From Rotaria socialis (Eukaryota > Rotifera > Eurotatoria > Philodinida > Philodinidae), in assembly GCA_905331475.1 (NCBI GenBank), contig CAJNYU010002679.1:371872-435871 (forward strand): 64,000 nucleotides of DNA. The letters are read 5' to 3'. Position 1 is the first letter of the stretch. Each line of letters begins with the position of its first letter. Position numbers and translations under genes: made by a program. The notes under the pieces were generated by a model. The model ran no database searches and was not told the DNA's origin. It saw only the letters and a program-made list of their open reading frames with translations. Below are positions 48,489 through 61,849 of the stretch, piece by piece.

Positions 48489-51400
48489 CTGCAACAATAA
48501 AAAAGAATTGATGACTTATTTATCGGTGATTTTATAGTCACAGTTATTAAGAGAAAAATCACCCATAAGAAAAAATAACAAAGAAGTAGCAAAAACATTT
48601 TGAGTATGAGTACATAATTTCATCGAATAAAAAAGCAAATAAGAAGCAATATGTATATTAGAACGAAAGAAAAGCTACCATCTTCCAACGACGACACGAC
48701 AATACATCCATTCAAAATAGTATTGTTAGGCATCCAATAGAAAGCAAGCGCTACTTGTAAAGGAACAGAGTGAGATCAATGCATGCGATAATGTGAGTCG
48801 AACACGTCAAAGCAGAATATGCGATTTTTGGTTGGTGAGTCTCAATGAAGGTTAAGAAACAATCAAAAGCGAATCCATACTTTACCATGTTTCAATCATT
48901 TTCTTCTCGTTTTCGTGTTTGATTGATAACTAAAGCAAATGAAATAAAAGAGAAGAGAAGTAACGTGTCAATTTTTCAAATGATTACCACAATAATCTTT
49001 CAGTACAAATATTTTAGCTTCTGTATCGAACATATTTTCTATTATACTTTTATCAGCTTTAACCTTGTTTAGCGTCAGTGTAATGATTTATTACTTAATG
49101 ATTGCTTATTAATGACATTTCTAGTTGTGCACAATTACTCAAGCTATGAAACCATAAAATACTATTTTAAGGAAAAGCAATGTTGTTTTTGAAAACAAAT
49201 TAAGAATGAAAAGATGTATATCGAAAAAATCAACTCTTTTCATTTCTCTTCAATTTTTGATTTTTAAGGGGATTATGAACATTATTAGCAATTAAAATAC
49301 TGATGGATTGAAAAAAAAATTTATTCTGAATAGTGCTTCACATGGTTAAAAAATTTTCATATTTATAATTGACACTATTGGTCTTATTTCATTTCTTTGT
49401 GTCGGGTAATAGAGTCTGTATACGGTGAACTTTTGCAACGTAACGTACACTTAACTTATCTGATCATCACTTATTTGCTATATAGATATACGTTGTTACG
49501 TCATATTTTAGAAGTGTCCTACATTTATAATAAGCTATAGTATAATCGATAGCGGTGGCTCACTTCTATCTGCAACTGTCGATCCTGTCATAATTTGCAG
49601 TATTTTGGAATGATCTTGCTTCTAAAACATGATTTTCTATTTTATATGTTGCAACAGTTTTTCTTTGTTCAATTCTTAGTGCATGTTTATGAGCTGTTTT
49701 ACACATCAATAGGTTGCTTTTTTCAATGCAATTAACTACAGCGTTTAAATATATATTCGATTCACTTCTTTTGTGTCATGAATAAAGTGGGTATCACTGT
49801 TGAAGATAAATAGTTCTATATATTTCTTTTCTTTAACAAATACTATCGATATATTCATACTCTTACTTACTAGATACCTAAATGGGAAGAATTTTTCGTT
49901 TGTAATGTCCCATCATCCCGATTTTGTATTTCGCCGTGTCGAAATTGTATGCTTGTGTCCTTTGACAGTTTCATATATATATATTTAACCGTATATTTAA
50001 AAAAATTGCCACGATATTACTGTATAAAACAAGTGCAGGTCATAAATCAGTTTTGTACTTCATTGTTCTCTGTCGTGTGAGAAAATATAAAAGTGAAAAT
50101 TGGTCACTACGAATGATTAGTAGATTTAAATATTAGTGGCGTGGTTCATAATAACAGGGCGATTCTATCTTTATCAAATATCTTCACTTGTGTGACACAA
50201 GTTGCGCCATCAAGAACGCAGTTAAAATAATACTAGTTGTATCCATGAAATTGCATGCAGAACAAGAGCCGAATAATTGAACTGATGTTCTCTCATGAAG
50301 TTTTCAATCATGTACACATTGTGTACAAGTTTCTAAATAAATTGCATCATTGATAGAGAGAACGAACTCTTCCGAGAGTAGTTAATGTACTTTTTTTAAA
50401 TTTTACTTCAGGTAGACATTATCATGTTCGAAAAAATCTCTGGCGCATCGTTGTCAACTTTTAAATTTGATAACTTAATAGTCTAATAATCTAGGAATTT
50501 TTATATAATACGAAATCGAAGTTCCAAAAATATGTTTCATTCAGAGAATAAATAGTCCTTTTAACTTAGATTTAAATCTATATCGATTCTTATAGAACAC
50601 GATCGGGCATCATTTTTCGTAGTAATCTATAATTCAATCGGTACCCCTACTTTTCTCTTACATAGTTCATCAACTTAATCGTCTCAAATAACAGTTTTAT
50701 TTGTGAGTCATTTTCTTCTTTTTCATTCATTACAAAACTCTTGAGTAATATTGCTATGAACAATATTATCTGGCTAGCATAAAAGTATTAATTAAAATCA
50801 CATATACTCTCAAAAATGTATATTTTCGGCACACATTGGTTTAGTTTCAATAAAATTATTAAGTGGCTTGGGACAAAAGTCGTAGGGAAAAGGTCGCAAT
50901 ATCGGCGTTGCCCATCGCCTTTATGCCTCATTAGAAGCACATAGTCATGTGCGACTAAATTAGCATCAATAATGCATATATATATATATTAATTTATTTG
51001 ATGTTGACATTTGATGAGAAATACATCAGATGCGGTTTGAAATCGCTAACATTTTTCTAAGAAATCTATTTGTTTTCAAGGTCAATCAACACTAAAATTG
51101 TTATTCGATTAAATAGTTTTTTATGCAACCAGTTTTTAACTGATTGAAAATGTATTACAAGAAAAGTTCACAGAATTTTATTTTAAGTCGAATTGATGTC
51201 GGTTCAGACGTTATTTCATCAATTCATCCTCTAAGGGGTTTTAATTTATTATTGAGATAGAAAATTTTATTATAAATTTTTATGAAATAGTTAAGCAATT
51301 CATTTTCATCACATGCTATCGTTAAAGACCCAACCAATAGGACGAAGCTCGCCGGTGCAAAAAAAATGAAGCAAGATACTTTTGAAGTATAGTGGAAAAT

Positions 51401-53158
51401 GGTACAGAAGTTACGCTCCACGAAAATAAAATAAAAAGTGCTGCTATTTTTATTTTACAAGTGTTCATACACTCATATTCAAATTGTGATGAAAACCATC
51501 TCATTTGAATAAGAATCTAGAAAAATAATTTTTCATTAATACAAAATAAAATCCATATCTTCTCAAGTTTATGAAAGCATAGGAAACTATGTATAATAAT
51601 AAAAAGAATCTGTTAAGGCTTATCAGGTTAAATTAAAACAAATAACGCGACGTAAGTGTCGCTAATCCCCTACTGAAATGGGTGATCATGTTTGATAAAT
51701 AATAAACAATCATACAAGTTTTGGCGTAAGAATTCAACAATGCTATTTTCCATGTCTTGCTGTAGTGATAAGTGTATCCAACGTATTAGCTATTGTGTAT
51801 AGCTGGATATGGATTGTTGGATGACCTTTTATTTAGATTCAGTTACTAAAAATCTCATTGACAGTTGGTGGGTGTGGGTGAGGTGGTCACCGTGTTCTCA
51901 AAACAGGCAACGTTGCTAAAATAATTAGAAAGTCTTCTTCGTAAGTTCTAAACTACTTTTCGTTTATTATTCATGCCTAATTTATTTGTCTGAATCACTA
52001 TTTTCCTTTAATATGAACATGATAATGCAATTAGTGACAGTTTCAGCTTTACACTACAAAGTTCGGGCTGCTTTTAAAGAAAAAGCTTTTGTTCTTCTAT
52101 TACAAAATTTGCGACCAATTTTCGTAGACCCTTCTATTATGAATCATGGCTGTGCCTATAAACGTGTGTTTTTCATGTAAACGAGACGATAGTATGTTTT
52201 GAGAAGGAGCAAAATAAAGTATAATACCATTACAACAACGGAACAATTAATGATTTTGTTTTATATCTTTGCAAACTATCGATATAGTCTTATCCCTAAA
52301 TAGTGATGAAGTCTTAGTTTACTCGAAGCCTCTCTATGAAATACTACTGTCCATTTAATTTACTCTGAGAGTAGGTAATCTAAGTTGATCACTGCTTTAA
52401 TCCGATCCATTCAGGAAAAACTCGAATCATGACCTAAAACATTCTACGTTCGTTCTATTTTCTTCTTTCATTCTTGATTCCTGAAAGTATTTTTCTAAGC
52501 TGAAATCTTCAGTACATTCAGCGGCGAGCGTGAGAGTATCTCTATACTTTTTTTTCTGTATGAAAGCATTTTATTTTCTTGCTTTTCTTGCTTATTATTG
52601 AAGTAAGTAACTAGTTGTATAGAATTATGATGAAGGATTTCCTATAATCAAGCGATACCAATAGAGAAATATCTATTAACTATTTTTAAACTTTCTGTCA
52701 TAATCAACAAATAACAGAGACTCCACTTTAATCGGTAAATATACACTACTACTCATCTGAGTCAACAAGTAGAGACTGCCTTTCTTTCAATCTTCATGGA
52801 ACTCAGGATCTTAACTCAGCTGATAGAATGATACGCTGTAATGATTTATTGATGGTAGTGAAAAATTTTCTTGCTTTCCGATTCCAATATAAGGGCTAAT
52901 AGAATAGAAGATACTTTTTCATCAGTTTGTTTTTATCTAGAATCTACAGTTAATCGATTCGATCTTCATAAGCTTCAGATTTTTTTTGGGCAATATTTTA
53001 ATAACTAAATGAAGTAAATTCATGGCAAATGATGATGGTAGAGCGTATAAGATTCATCTTACTTTCGTAGTGACGAAATTACTTATTATTTTAATAGACA
53101 AAGAATTCATCTTTTTCTATCAATTGATATAGAAAAAAATAGATAGGATTTTACTTTT
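48489..53158. other. Gene-poor region
   Basis: Upstream of the TANGO1-like gene, probably including its 5' UTR exon and promoter. No further coding exon, RNA gene or repeat family is recognised on either strand. Confidence 0.45.
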
Positions 53159-53993
53159 ATGAAGATGCGGTACTTCTGTTCTCGAAATTTTTCTTTGAAT
53201 TTACCCACACCCACACGCTCAAATATTACTCTTAGTATATATAAAAATAAAGCACCTCGACCACCACCGTCTGCTGTTGATTTATATTTGAGTGATATAT
53301 ATGTTGGCGATAAAAAATCGATTGCTGAAAACGACTGCAAAACAAGCTCCGATAGGTATTGAAAATTTGAACAGGTGATCTCTTTTTCCGCTCAAATAAA
53401 TTCAATTCTATCATGATTTTCATATGTAGATAAAATCAGGTATTATTGAACTTCTATCCGGTTTCGAATCCTTAGAAACAAATTATATGAATAAAGAAGA
53501 ATTTTGACGTGATGTTGACGATTTAAAATGTATGTAACAAGAAAGTATTATCTAAATTAAATACAAATTTGCTAGCATCCTCATTTGATGAGGAACATGT
53601 TGAATGTTTGGAAAAAAACACAAAATTACAGGATCGATTTCGTATGTTATACAATCAACTATGTTTTATTCTTACGTTTGTTTTTGTTTAGAGGAACTCT
53701 ATGATCATGCATATGTGCTTGATAATAACTTATTTGTTTTCCTCTGGTCAAATATTTATTTATTTCACATATTCATTCCTTAAATCAAACGAATAACTGA
53801 TTATAACCATATTTTAGTTTATTCCAATGAATTCCACTTGTTATGATGATTCAACAAAAGATCATTCAGGACCAGCTGCTTGTCAATGTATGTAGTTTTT
53901 ATCTTTTAAATGATAGATTGATCTGGTTTTTTTTATTCTAGGAAATATTGTTGAAATTGTGTGATGAATTACGACCGAATTTAATATTGGCAA
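53159..53993 (+). pseudogene. Decayed coding locus of unknown family, interrupted by the LTR element
   Basis: Several exon-like stretches on the + strand keep protein-like composition. 53190-53356 contains NKAPRPPPSAVDLYLSDIY; 53438-53660 reads ELLSGFESLETNYMNKEEF, then hits in-frame TGA and TAA and a frame shift before SSFDEEHVECLEKNTKLQDR; 53819-53887 contains STCYDDSTKDHSGPAACQ; 53942-53993 reads EILLKLCDELRPNLILA up to the LTR edge. Several pieces begin after TTTTAG/TTCTAG-type acceptors. The stops and shift indicate an inactive gene. I do not recognise the family; the middle part looks coiled-coil. Confidence 0.45.
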
Positions 53994-54326
53994 TGTGCCG
54001 ATATTGATTGCACGCTCCGATGATTCTCCTTCCTCTTCCTTCTGTTCTCTTTCCATTGGTGTAATATCTCTCTCTCTTGTCTCTCTTCTATCTCTCTCCT
54101 ATATATACGTGTGTTATGTATGAAGTTGTTACACTCTAGAGATGTCAGATGACACAATATACCATCATGTCGACGGGCATAGGCGACACTCTCTAGTTGT
54201 GTCGTTACACTCTGGATATGTGAATAAACGAATAAACATCATTACCTAGAGTAGCGGTAAGCTACTCCACCTCTATCCAGTTTGTCATTACGATATAGAC
54301 TCAACTGAGTCTTATTAATCGTTACA
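53994..54326 (+). repeat. 5' LTR
   Basis: 333 bp, TG...CA ends, with a pyrimidine-rich CTCTCTCT tract and TATATATACGTG that may be the U3 promoter. The motif AATAAACGAATAAAC (~54225) offers polyadenylation signals. Confidence 0.88.
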
Positions 54327-54344
54327 TGGCGACCCTGGCTAATG
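54327..54344 (+). promoter_or_regulatory. Primer-binding-type site
   Basis: Starts TGGCGACCCTGG immediately after the LTR; TGG at this position complements the CCA end of a tRNA. The tRNA species is not identified. Confidence 0.6.
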
Positions 54345-54607
54345 AATCCTGCAAAATCTTCTCAAAGTTAGTCTTTATCAACAACTATAACATTATGACG
54401 GTGATTCAACAAGTCAATCAAAGCGCAACGGCTAATCAACTGCTGTGAAATGTATGAAGTAGCAAGTATGAATTTAATTAATATAATGATGAACCTCCTC
54501 AACGGTTTGAACGGCGGCGGCCTCCGGTGGACAAACGTTGGCAAGAAATTTTACGAAAAACAGAAATAATTATATGAACAAAAGAACTTGAAAATTAAAT
54601 ATTTTAA

Positions 54608-54763
54608 CAGCTGCGAGAACGACCCAGCCGACCGAACAGTCGAGTCATCCGTGAGAAGAATGACATGGAAGTGGTCCACTTCTACTGCGTGGCGACTCAT
54701 CATATTAAGAAAAGTTATATACCTGCTATGGAACAAATGAAACTAGCAAAATTTAGTCGTTAA
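54608..54763 (+). pseudogene. Gag-like remnant with degenerate zinc knuckle
   Basis: An open stretch of about 50 codons ending in TAA at 54761-54763. It is Arg-rich at first and contains VVHFYC followed by HHIKKS, which looks like a CCHC zinc knuckle in which some metal ligands have been replaced. Basic, Pro/Arg-rich codons just upstream (54500-54550) may belong to the same product. It is isolated, without protease, reverse transcriptase or integrase, so the element cannot move by itself. Confidence 0.5.
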
Positions 54764-55570
54764 CAACATCTGAAGTGCAATTGAAAATGAACATTATTAG
54801 CCTCGACAACAACGAAAAAGAAGAAAACAAATTTGGGTAGATGACACTGAATTTTAACCGCACAATTGCCGCTAGCAACATTATTTCATTTATCATCAAT
54901 ACACCATCTGCACATCATCCATCTGATTATCGTATATATCCAACAACGCATGAGTGTGAAATATTTATAGATAAACAAAAATAAACGGTAAAAGAAAAGA
55001 TTATCTTTTAAATGACAAAAGTGATGAAACGTGTGAAAAGTTTCTTTTTTTTTTATTCATTATCCAGAGGGTACATTAATTTTTCTATTCTTTCGTACCA
55101 AGGCGACGCGCTATAGTGGGTTAAGTGAAATAAGAAATTTGACAAATTTTATTTTGTGAAAAATGTCTAGAAAATTGACTTTTGTGTGATATTATATTGA
55201 TTTATATAACTCTTTAATGTGTTCTTTGATTATCGCTGTGATGTTCAGCTATTTATTATTAATAATTTTTTTTATGTGGCGTGCTAAGATACTCTGAATA
55301 TGGAATGAAAAAAGAAACTCTTTTCAGCATTATATATGCACTAGGCTTAAGTATCTATCCGTAGTTGTGACTTGCGTTTTTTTTTAAGTTTAAAAAAAAA
55401 AAATGTTCAAGCGATTGTAATAGTGTCAATGATTGATGTCGTGTGTATCCGACTTTTTATTGTGGGATAATGTTCAAAATTATCAATTTTTTCTATATTC
55501 TGTTACGATAGTGTTTCATCGCAGTGTTTTTTTCTGATATTGTAAAGACGCTCAGGAGCGCGTCTGATCT

Positions 55571-55581
55571 GAGTGGGAGGG
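55571..55581 (+). promoter_or_regulatory. Polypurine tract
   Basis: GAGTGGGAGGG directly abuts the 3' LTR, the expected place for plus-strand priming. Confidence 0.75.
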
Positions 55582-55914
55582 TGTGCCGATATTGATGGCA
55601 CGCTTCGATGATTCTCCTTCCTCTTCCTTCTATTCTCTTTCCATTGTTCTAATATCTTTCTCTATTGTCTCTCTTCTATCTCTCTCCTATATATACGTGT
55701 GTTATGTATGAAGTTGGGACACTCTGGAGATGTCAGATGACACAATACACCATCATGCCGACGGACATAGGCGACACTCTCTAGTTTTGTCGTTACACTC
55801 TGGATATGTGAATAAACGAATAAACATCATTGCCGTGAGTGGCTGTAAGCTACTCCATCTCTATCCAGTTTGTCAATACGATATAAACTCAACAGAGTCT
55901 TATTAATCGTTACA
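55582..55914 (+). repeat. 3' LTR
   Basis: 333 bp partner of 53994-54326. Differences are mostly single substitutions, with a cluster near 55830-55850 (TGCCGTGAGTGGCTG versus TACCTAGAGTAGCGG). Confidence 0.88.
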
Positions 55915-58900
55915 GTGAGGATACCCATCCATATGCAGACGAGTAAATTCTAAATTGATTTTTAATTCGTTTAGACACAAAAACTGAGGAAAAACGTATT
56001 ATATTGGGTTTTTATGATGAATCAAAGTTTTAAAATGTTTAAATTAGATTTCTCTTTGCTAAAATAAGTTTTTACATATTTACCAGATGTACGATGTCTT
56101 AAACAGAGATTCGCGTTTTTCTTGGCACGATTTTCCAAACGATCGACTCGAACTCAGATTGCACTGATCCCAAATAGATCTCAACAAAACCAACCATGAT
56201 TTCAGGTAGAATAGGAAATATGTTTAACATAAAATTTTCACACGTATAATAAATTTATCGTTCACCATTGATTATAAATAAACTAATGTAAATTATTGTT
56301 GAAATAGATTTTTATTCAGATAATATTAATCTAGAAATAAAGAAATAAAATAATTTCATAAAATTCTAATTGAATCATAGACAAATTTAGTCAAATATAG
56401 CAACATAAATGAAACATATTTTATTAAGAATAAATAGAACTAAATGAATCAATTATGAAATAATAATTATATATATGTACATTGAATAAAAGAATAAAAA
56501 CGATTTTAAAAGATGAGAGAGATCAACATCATTAACTAATATCAATTATAGAAGGATTAAGAATGATTCAAATAAAAATTGAATTTTAATTTTAATTAAT
56601 TGATTGAAATGTAATTATGATCTTATTGAAAATTTTATCAACTACATGAAAAAAATATAGTAAAATTGAGATCATTGTTCCATATTCTCTATTTATCGTG
56701 AAATATATCTAATCTATTCGATAATATTATATATATGTAATAAGATCGACATTCGAAATCATTGTCAAATCTTTAAACTATGATTTGAATTAGTTTATGT
56801 CGAGTGAATTCGTAGAATTTGACAATTATTCAAAACGAAAATTCTTTAGTAAAACCATTTTTAGTAAAATACTGAGTTAATAACTTGTTCATATTAATTA
56901 TTAAAATATCTCAATCTAATTTTTTTCTTTTCTAATGATTTTCTTTAATTTTTACTATTTAAAAATAATATGCCTCATGTTTCTTTTTAGATCTTCTTTA
57001 AATAAAGTTTAAAATCAATAATGATTACGTATGAAAATCATGATCAAATAAGAATGAAAAAATATCTATGGAAAATTCGAAAGTAAAAATCTGATAAAAT
57101 TTTTACATGTTATGAATGATTTAGAGAAATAAACCGTACTGGTAATGATAGTTGTTCAAATGACCTGACTAATTATTAATAATCTAGTTAACCCCTTTAT
57201 TTATTGTGGAGAAATTATCATTAAAATTTTCGTGTTCTCTTTAAATCTTATTATGTTTATTCCTATATGAATCAGCTAATGGGATTCAATATGTAATATT
57301 AGTGCGATACATAATCCTATAATGGATAATATATATATAATACAAGAGAAATATTCCAATGGACACCAGTTACTCGAAAAAGTGTAAAATAATTTCAAAA
57401 ATTTGACTTTTCGTTCAGGATTTTTTGTAAAGTAATTTATTTTATAGTTGTTCAAATCGATTTTTTATATTCAATCTTATCAGTTTGTTTTCTCTTCTTC
57501 GATTCTTTGTTTATATTGGCTAAAAGTTTTCTGAACTAACAAATCCGAATTTCTTATAAAATTTTCAAAATTCTTGAGTTCAATTGTTTCTTTGATTTCA
57601 ATCCTATTTCCTGTGGCATACATACGTTTCATAACATTCGATGATTCGTTTGAAATGTAAGAAATTCAGACTCATTAACTCATATAAGGTTCAGTTCAAT
57701 TTAATAAGAACGTAATTCTTTTCGAAAATAGTCTTACTTTCAATGAAAAGATCGAATTGCAATAATTTGAGTCAGAGCCACATTCATAGCTATCAACAGT
57801 AACATTGAATTTAATTCAAAAACTATTTATATAAAACAGCACTTTCAACAGCAAAGTGTACTTAACTGATAGTGCTTCAAATCTTCACTTTTCGTCGCTT
57901 CAATTCAATAAATATATTATTTGAGATCCTTTTCGAAGTTATTATTTCATTAAGATAAAAATTTTAAAATAAACAATCAATCTGAATACGTTACCTTGTC
58001 AATGCTCTATACGCATAAAAGAAAAAGTATTTTATCTTGAGTGCCTACATTTTTAGCACAATGACAAAAAAACAAACATATTATCAACCGTAGTATAAAA
58101 TAGACAAATGTTTTGATTTCCCTCTAATAAGATGAGCATAGATTTTTATTTTTCACTCATATCAATTTTTTCAATCGTCTGATATTATTTGATCGCTTTG
58201 AACATTTTTCATTTTGTATTCTTTTCTATTGAAAATAATTTTAATGATTATTAATCATAGTAGTCAAGCATCATAATTCGATATCGATGCCGAACAATTG
58301 TTACGTATAGAAAAAAATGATTTGTCAAAATATATCAAATGCATATTGGAATAATGTATCGATAATTTTGTTTTGCTTGTTTTTGCTCGTTATTATTGAT
58401 GAAGCTCATTAGAGAAGGAGTGTCAAATGTTTATCTATTTAATAAGATTTGTTTGTATGCGAATTTTTAGATAGAAAAGACAACAAGATTAAAAAGATAA
58501 AAAGATGAAAAGGAAAAAAGAATAGAAGACGAATTATTATTTAACAAAGGCAAGTTGAAAGATAGATGAAAGAAAAGAAAAGCGCCTTTACAAAGAAACA
58601 GACTAGCATACGATATGTTTTAATGTATGTTCGTCATCAGTACATCAATTAAGAACGTTATTCATTCTCTTTGAAGACAAAATTTACAATCTATATATTG
58701 ATTTAATCTTTTCTTTTAATGAATTCAATTCAAATACATTAGGCTGTCAACGGGTATTATTTACTTGGATGATCATATCGATTTGATCAACATTTTCTAG
58801 AATTGTTAAGTATATTATCATTTTATTGGTGATGTTTGATGTGTTTAAAAATTTATTTAAAACAGAAAAACAAGTTACAGTTTCAAATTATTTCATATAA

Positions 58901-60029
58901 TCAACCAACAAATATAGATAATAAAAGATAAATTTTAACGAACAAGTCTTGCTCAATTCAGTGTATCTTATGGTCGATATTGTGCATTGACTGCCTATAT
59001 AATAATTTTTTTTCACTATATTTGTACAATAGGCTTGTTGCATTTCTATTGCTATTGATATAAATAAACGATAACAGTGAAAACGTGGCTAAAAAATTTA
59101 ACGATAAATCTTTTCAATATTTATATCAGTTTAATCTTTGAAAAAAATCAATTTGGTTTCATTCGTTAAATAAGTTCGAAATGGAAAAATATATACACGA
59201 TAGAGACAAATATTTCAATGTTCTTCTCTCTTTTTTTCTTGATAAATGAATGATTTTTTTGTTGAAAGAAAACTTTTGATTTGTGTTTGTTAGTATCTCT
59301 CTACATAGCGGCATTTAAATGGGAAAAGCATCTGCATCAATTATTTTTTAGGATATAAAGGATCTTTTTTTAAGAAGTTTAGATCCTTTCCAGGTAATAA
59401 TCTTTTTTCATATGCATTTTTAAGTACGGTTGACTGATATTTTACAGCATCTATCCTAGAATGTGAGGTGTTTATCTGCAACTAAAAAATAGATATAGCT
59501 AACATCCTCGAGATTTGAAAATAAATCACGATTCTAAAATCAATTAGTAGAGAAATAGTAAATATCTACTAGAATAAAATACAAGTAAACAGTATAAAAG
59601 TGACCTAGTTCATTGAAACAAATGATGAATTAAAATGACGAACAGAAAAAATACATTAACTCACGTATTTTTCTCTTCTTATATTTGAGAAATTCAAAGT
59701 TGTAAATCTTTTTTGAACACTAATACCTTTAATTTTCAGTACTCTGATAGAAACGACGGGAAAATCCTCACAAATACCTGAAAGAGTTGTTATAAATTTG
59801 ATTTAACCTCTATCGCGCTATGACTATGAGAGATTCAAAAGCGTAATTCTAGCATAACATAAATTTAGAAATCTAATGTAGATGCTTCAAATATCAATCT
59901 ATTCTGTTGGAAAAATCTATCGAAAAAGAATATTAATTAAAGAAGATCGAAACTTGTTAGAATTCGTTTAATGATTTAAATCTGTGCTATATATAGATTT
60001 TGGAATAAAATTTAAAACTAAAATACACG
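55915..60029. other. Very AT-rich gene-poor region
   Basis: No coding exon, RNA gene or repeat family recognised over about 4 kb. Base composition is visibly more AT-rich than in the first 50 kb. Confidence 0.45.
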
Positions 60030-61155
60030 ATGATTATAAAACTAAACAATAAAATCAATTTAATCAATTTCTTGATAATATTTGTAAATGTAAAAGAAAT
60101 TCATTTAAATGTTTGTGTAAATCTAAATGAAAGTGAAACAGGTAATTATGAAATAAATAAATAAAATAAATAAAATAAAACTGATATTTATTTTAGAAAA
60201 AAAGCTAATGTTTGATTGTTCTCAATTTGTAAATGATTATGAAATAATTAATTTTTTTCCTTATCTAGTTCAATTAAATCCAGAATTTCAATATTCTACA
60301 AAAACTTATGCATTAATGAATGAAGAACATTCAATTTTTTATATTAATATTGCTTATCAAATCTATGTTCCATCAATAATTAATTGCTTAAAATATTTAA
60401 TAAAATTAGATATACGAAATACAAGTTTTTGTGATATGAAAAAAGGAATTCTTGTTCATATGAAATATTTACCATCATCACTGATTCATTTAGGTATTTA
60501 TGATTGTTTTATTGAAAATATATTTGAAGAAATTGGAAAATTGATTCGTCTTGAAACATTAGAATTATCAAATATCAATTTAATTAATGTTCCAAATCAA
60601 ATTGGAAATTTATCTTCATTAAGTTTTTTATCATTACCGAATAATAAATTAATTCATATACCATCCACTATTAAAAATCTTCATTTATTATCAAAAATAA
60701 ATTTAAAAAATAATCGTCAACTTCGATCAATTCAAATGTTAAATGGTTTAAAATCACTTAAAATCTTAGATGTAAGACATTGCTCAATTGATCGTCTTCC
60801 ACTTTATTTATCTCAATTAACTAATTTATATATGTCAAATAATTATCTTATTAATCTTGTTGGCATTGAAACTTTAGGTTATGAAAATAGTTATAAAAAA
60901 TATTTTTATTTTGACATCAATCGAATTGAATTAATTCCAACAAGAATTCGTTATGTTAAAAATCTTTATTGGTTAAATCTGAATAATAATTATTTAGAGA
61001 ACTTACCAAAAGATATATTTAATATTATGACACTTTCGTATTTATATATGCAATATAATCGTTTTCATCATCAACAATTAGAATTTATTGCTAATAAATT
61101 CAAATATAATAATCCAAATTTAACATTGATTTATTCAAATAAATCATTTATGTAA
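60030..61155 (+). CDS. Secreted leucine-rich-repeat protein
   Basis: Two exons, 60030-60141 and 60197-61155, joined in phase 1; 356 residues. The ATG at 60030 is chosen because it adds a signal-peptide-like start (LINFLIIFVNVKEIHLNVC) that starting at 60208 would lose. From residue ~115 about eight leucine-rich repeats follow, e.g. LETLELSNINLINVPNQIG, LSFLSLPNNKLIHIPSTI and LYWLNLNNNYLENLPKDIF. LRR horseshoes bind proteins; an extracellular recognition role is likely but the partner is unknown. There is no transmembrane segment after the repeats, which run almost to the C-terminus. Codons are strongly A/T-ending, matching the surrounding isochore. Confidence 0.85.
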
Positions 61156-61849
61156 TATTTTTCTTTCAAAATATTTACTTGAGATTTTTCTCTTTTATTT
61201 TATTTAAAAAGAACAGCGAAAAACAGAAAATCAACTGTAAAATAAATCTAAATATGTATTTGTTTTCTATGTTCTCACATTGTATTTTCTACTGTTGGAT
61301 ATATACTATCTACTTACAAAAATGTAAATATAATCTCTATTGGATTGAGATATGATTAACAATTCTTTTTTGTTGAAACCGGAATACATAACATACATAA
61401 ACCAATGAATTCTCATTTAATTCATTAAAATTGTCAACTTATGGAAATATCATCTTTATTAAATTGAAAATTATAATGCAATTATGTTATATACAGAATA
61501 ATAATAATAATGTGTTGCGATTGTATATCTTTAAAGTAGTTTTTCGAAATGTTTGAATTCTATTTGTGTAAACAGTATTTGGTTCTTTTATACAAAAGAA
61601 TTCATAATAAATCATGTTCAACATTTATTTTTATTTTCTTATCCTAAAAAATTGAATAGGATTTATTAAACATAATATTTATGTTTTCTTTTTGATTAAA
61701 TTTTTCATAAAAATTATTTTCTATACGTAAGTTTAAAGAGAAAAGATAAATAAAGACTTATTTGTATTGAATAAACACACATTCACACATAACAATTAAA
61801 TAGTGAATATAAAAATTGAATTTTATGTTAATATTTAAAATTTTTATTT
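61156..61849. other. Convergent intergenic region
   Basis: No coding exon seen between the 3' ends of the LRR gene (+) and the F-box gene (-). Confidence 0.5.

Larger units (their letters stand above)
53994..55914 (+). mobile_element. Non-autonomous (internally deleted) LTR retrotransposon
   Basis: Two direct repeats of exactly 333 bp (53994-54326 and 55582-55914) begin TGTGCCGATATTGAT and end CGTTACA. By eye they differ at about 23 sites with no indels (about 93% identical). TGGCGACCCTGGC follows the left repeat directly (primer-binding position), and GAGTGGGAGGG precedes the right one (polypurine tract). The 1,255 bp interior has no intact gag or pol, only a short gag-like remnant. Flanking 5-mers (GGCAA and GTGAG) do not match, so no target duplication is visible. 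Superfamily (Gypsy, Copia or other) cannot be decided without pol. Confidence 0.88.

Noticed and set aside
51865-51890. Telomere-like G/T-rich patch (GGTGGGTGTGGGTGAGG)
   Set aside because: A single short stretch without regular repeats; not evidence of a telomere or interstitial telomeric array.
54551-54736. Minus-strand open frame inside the LTR element
   Set aside because: Overlaps the gag-like remnant on the other strand and has no retroelement similarity.
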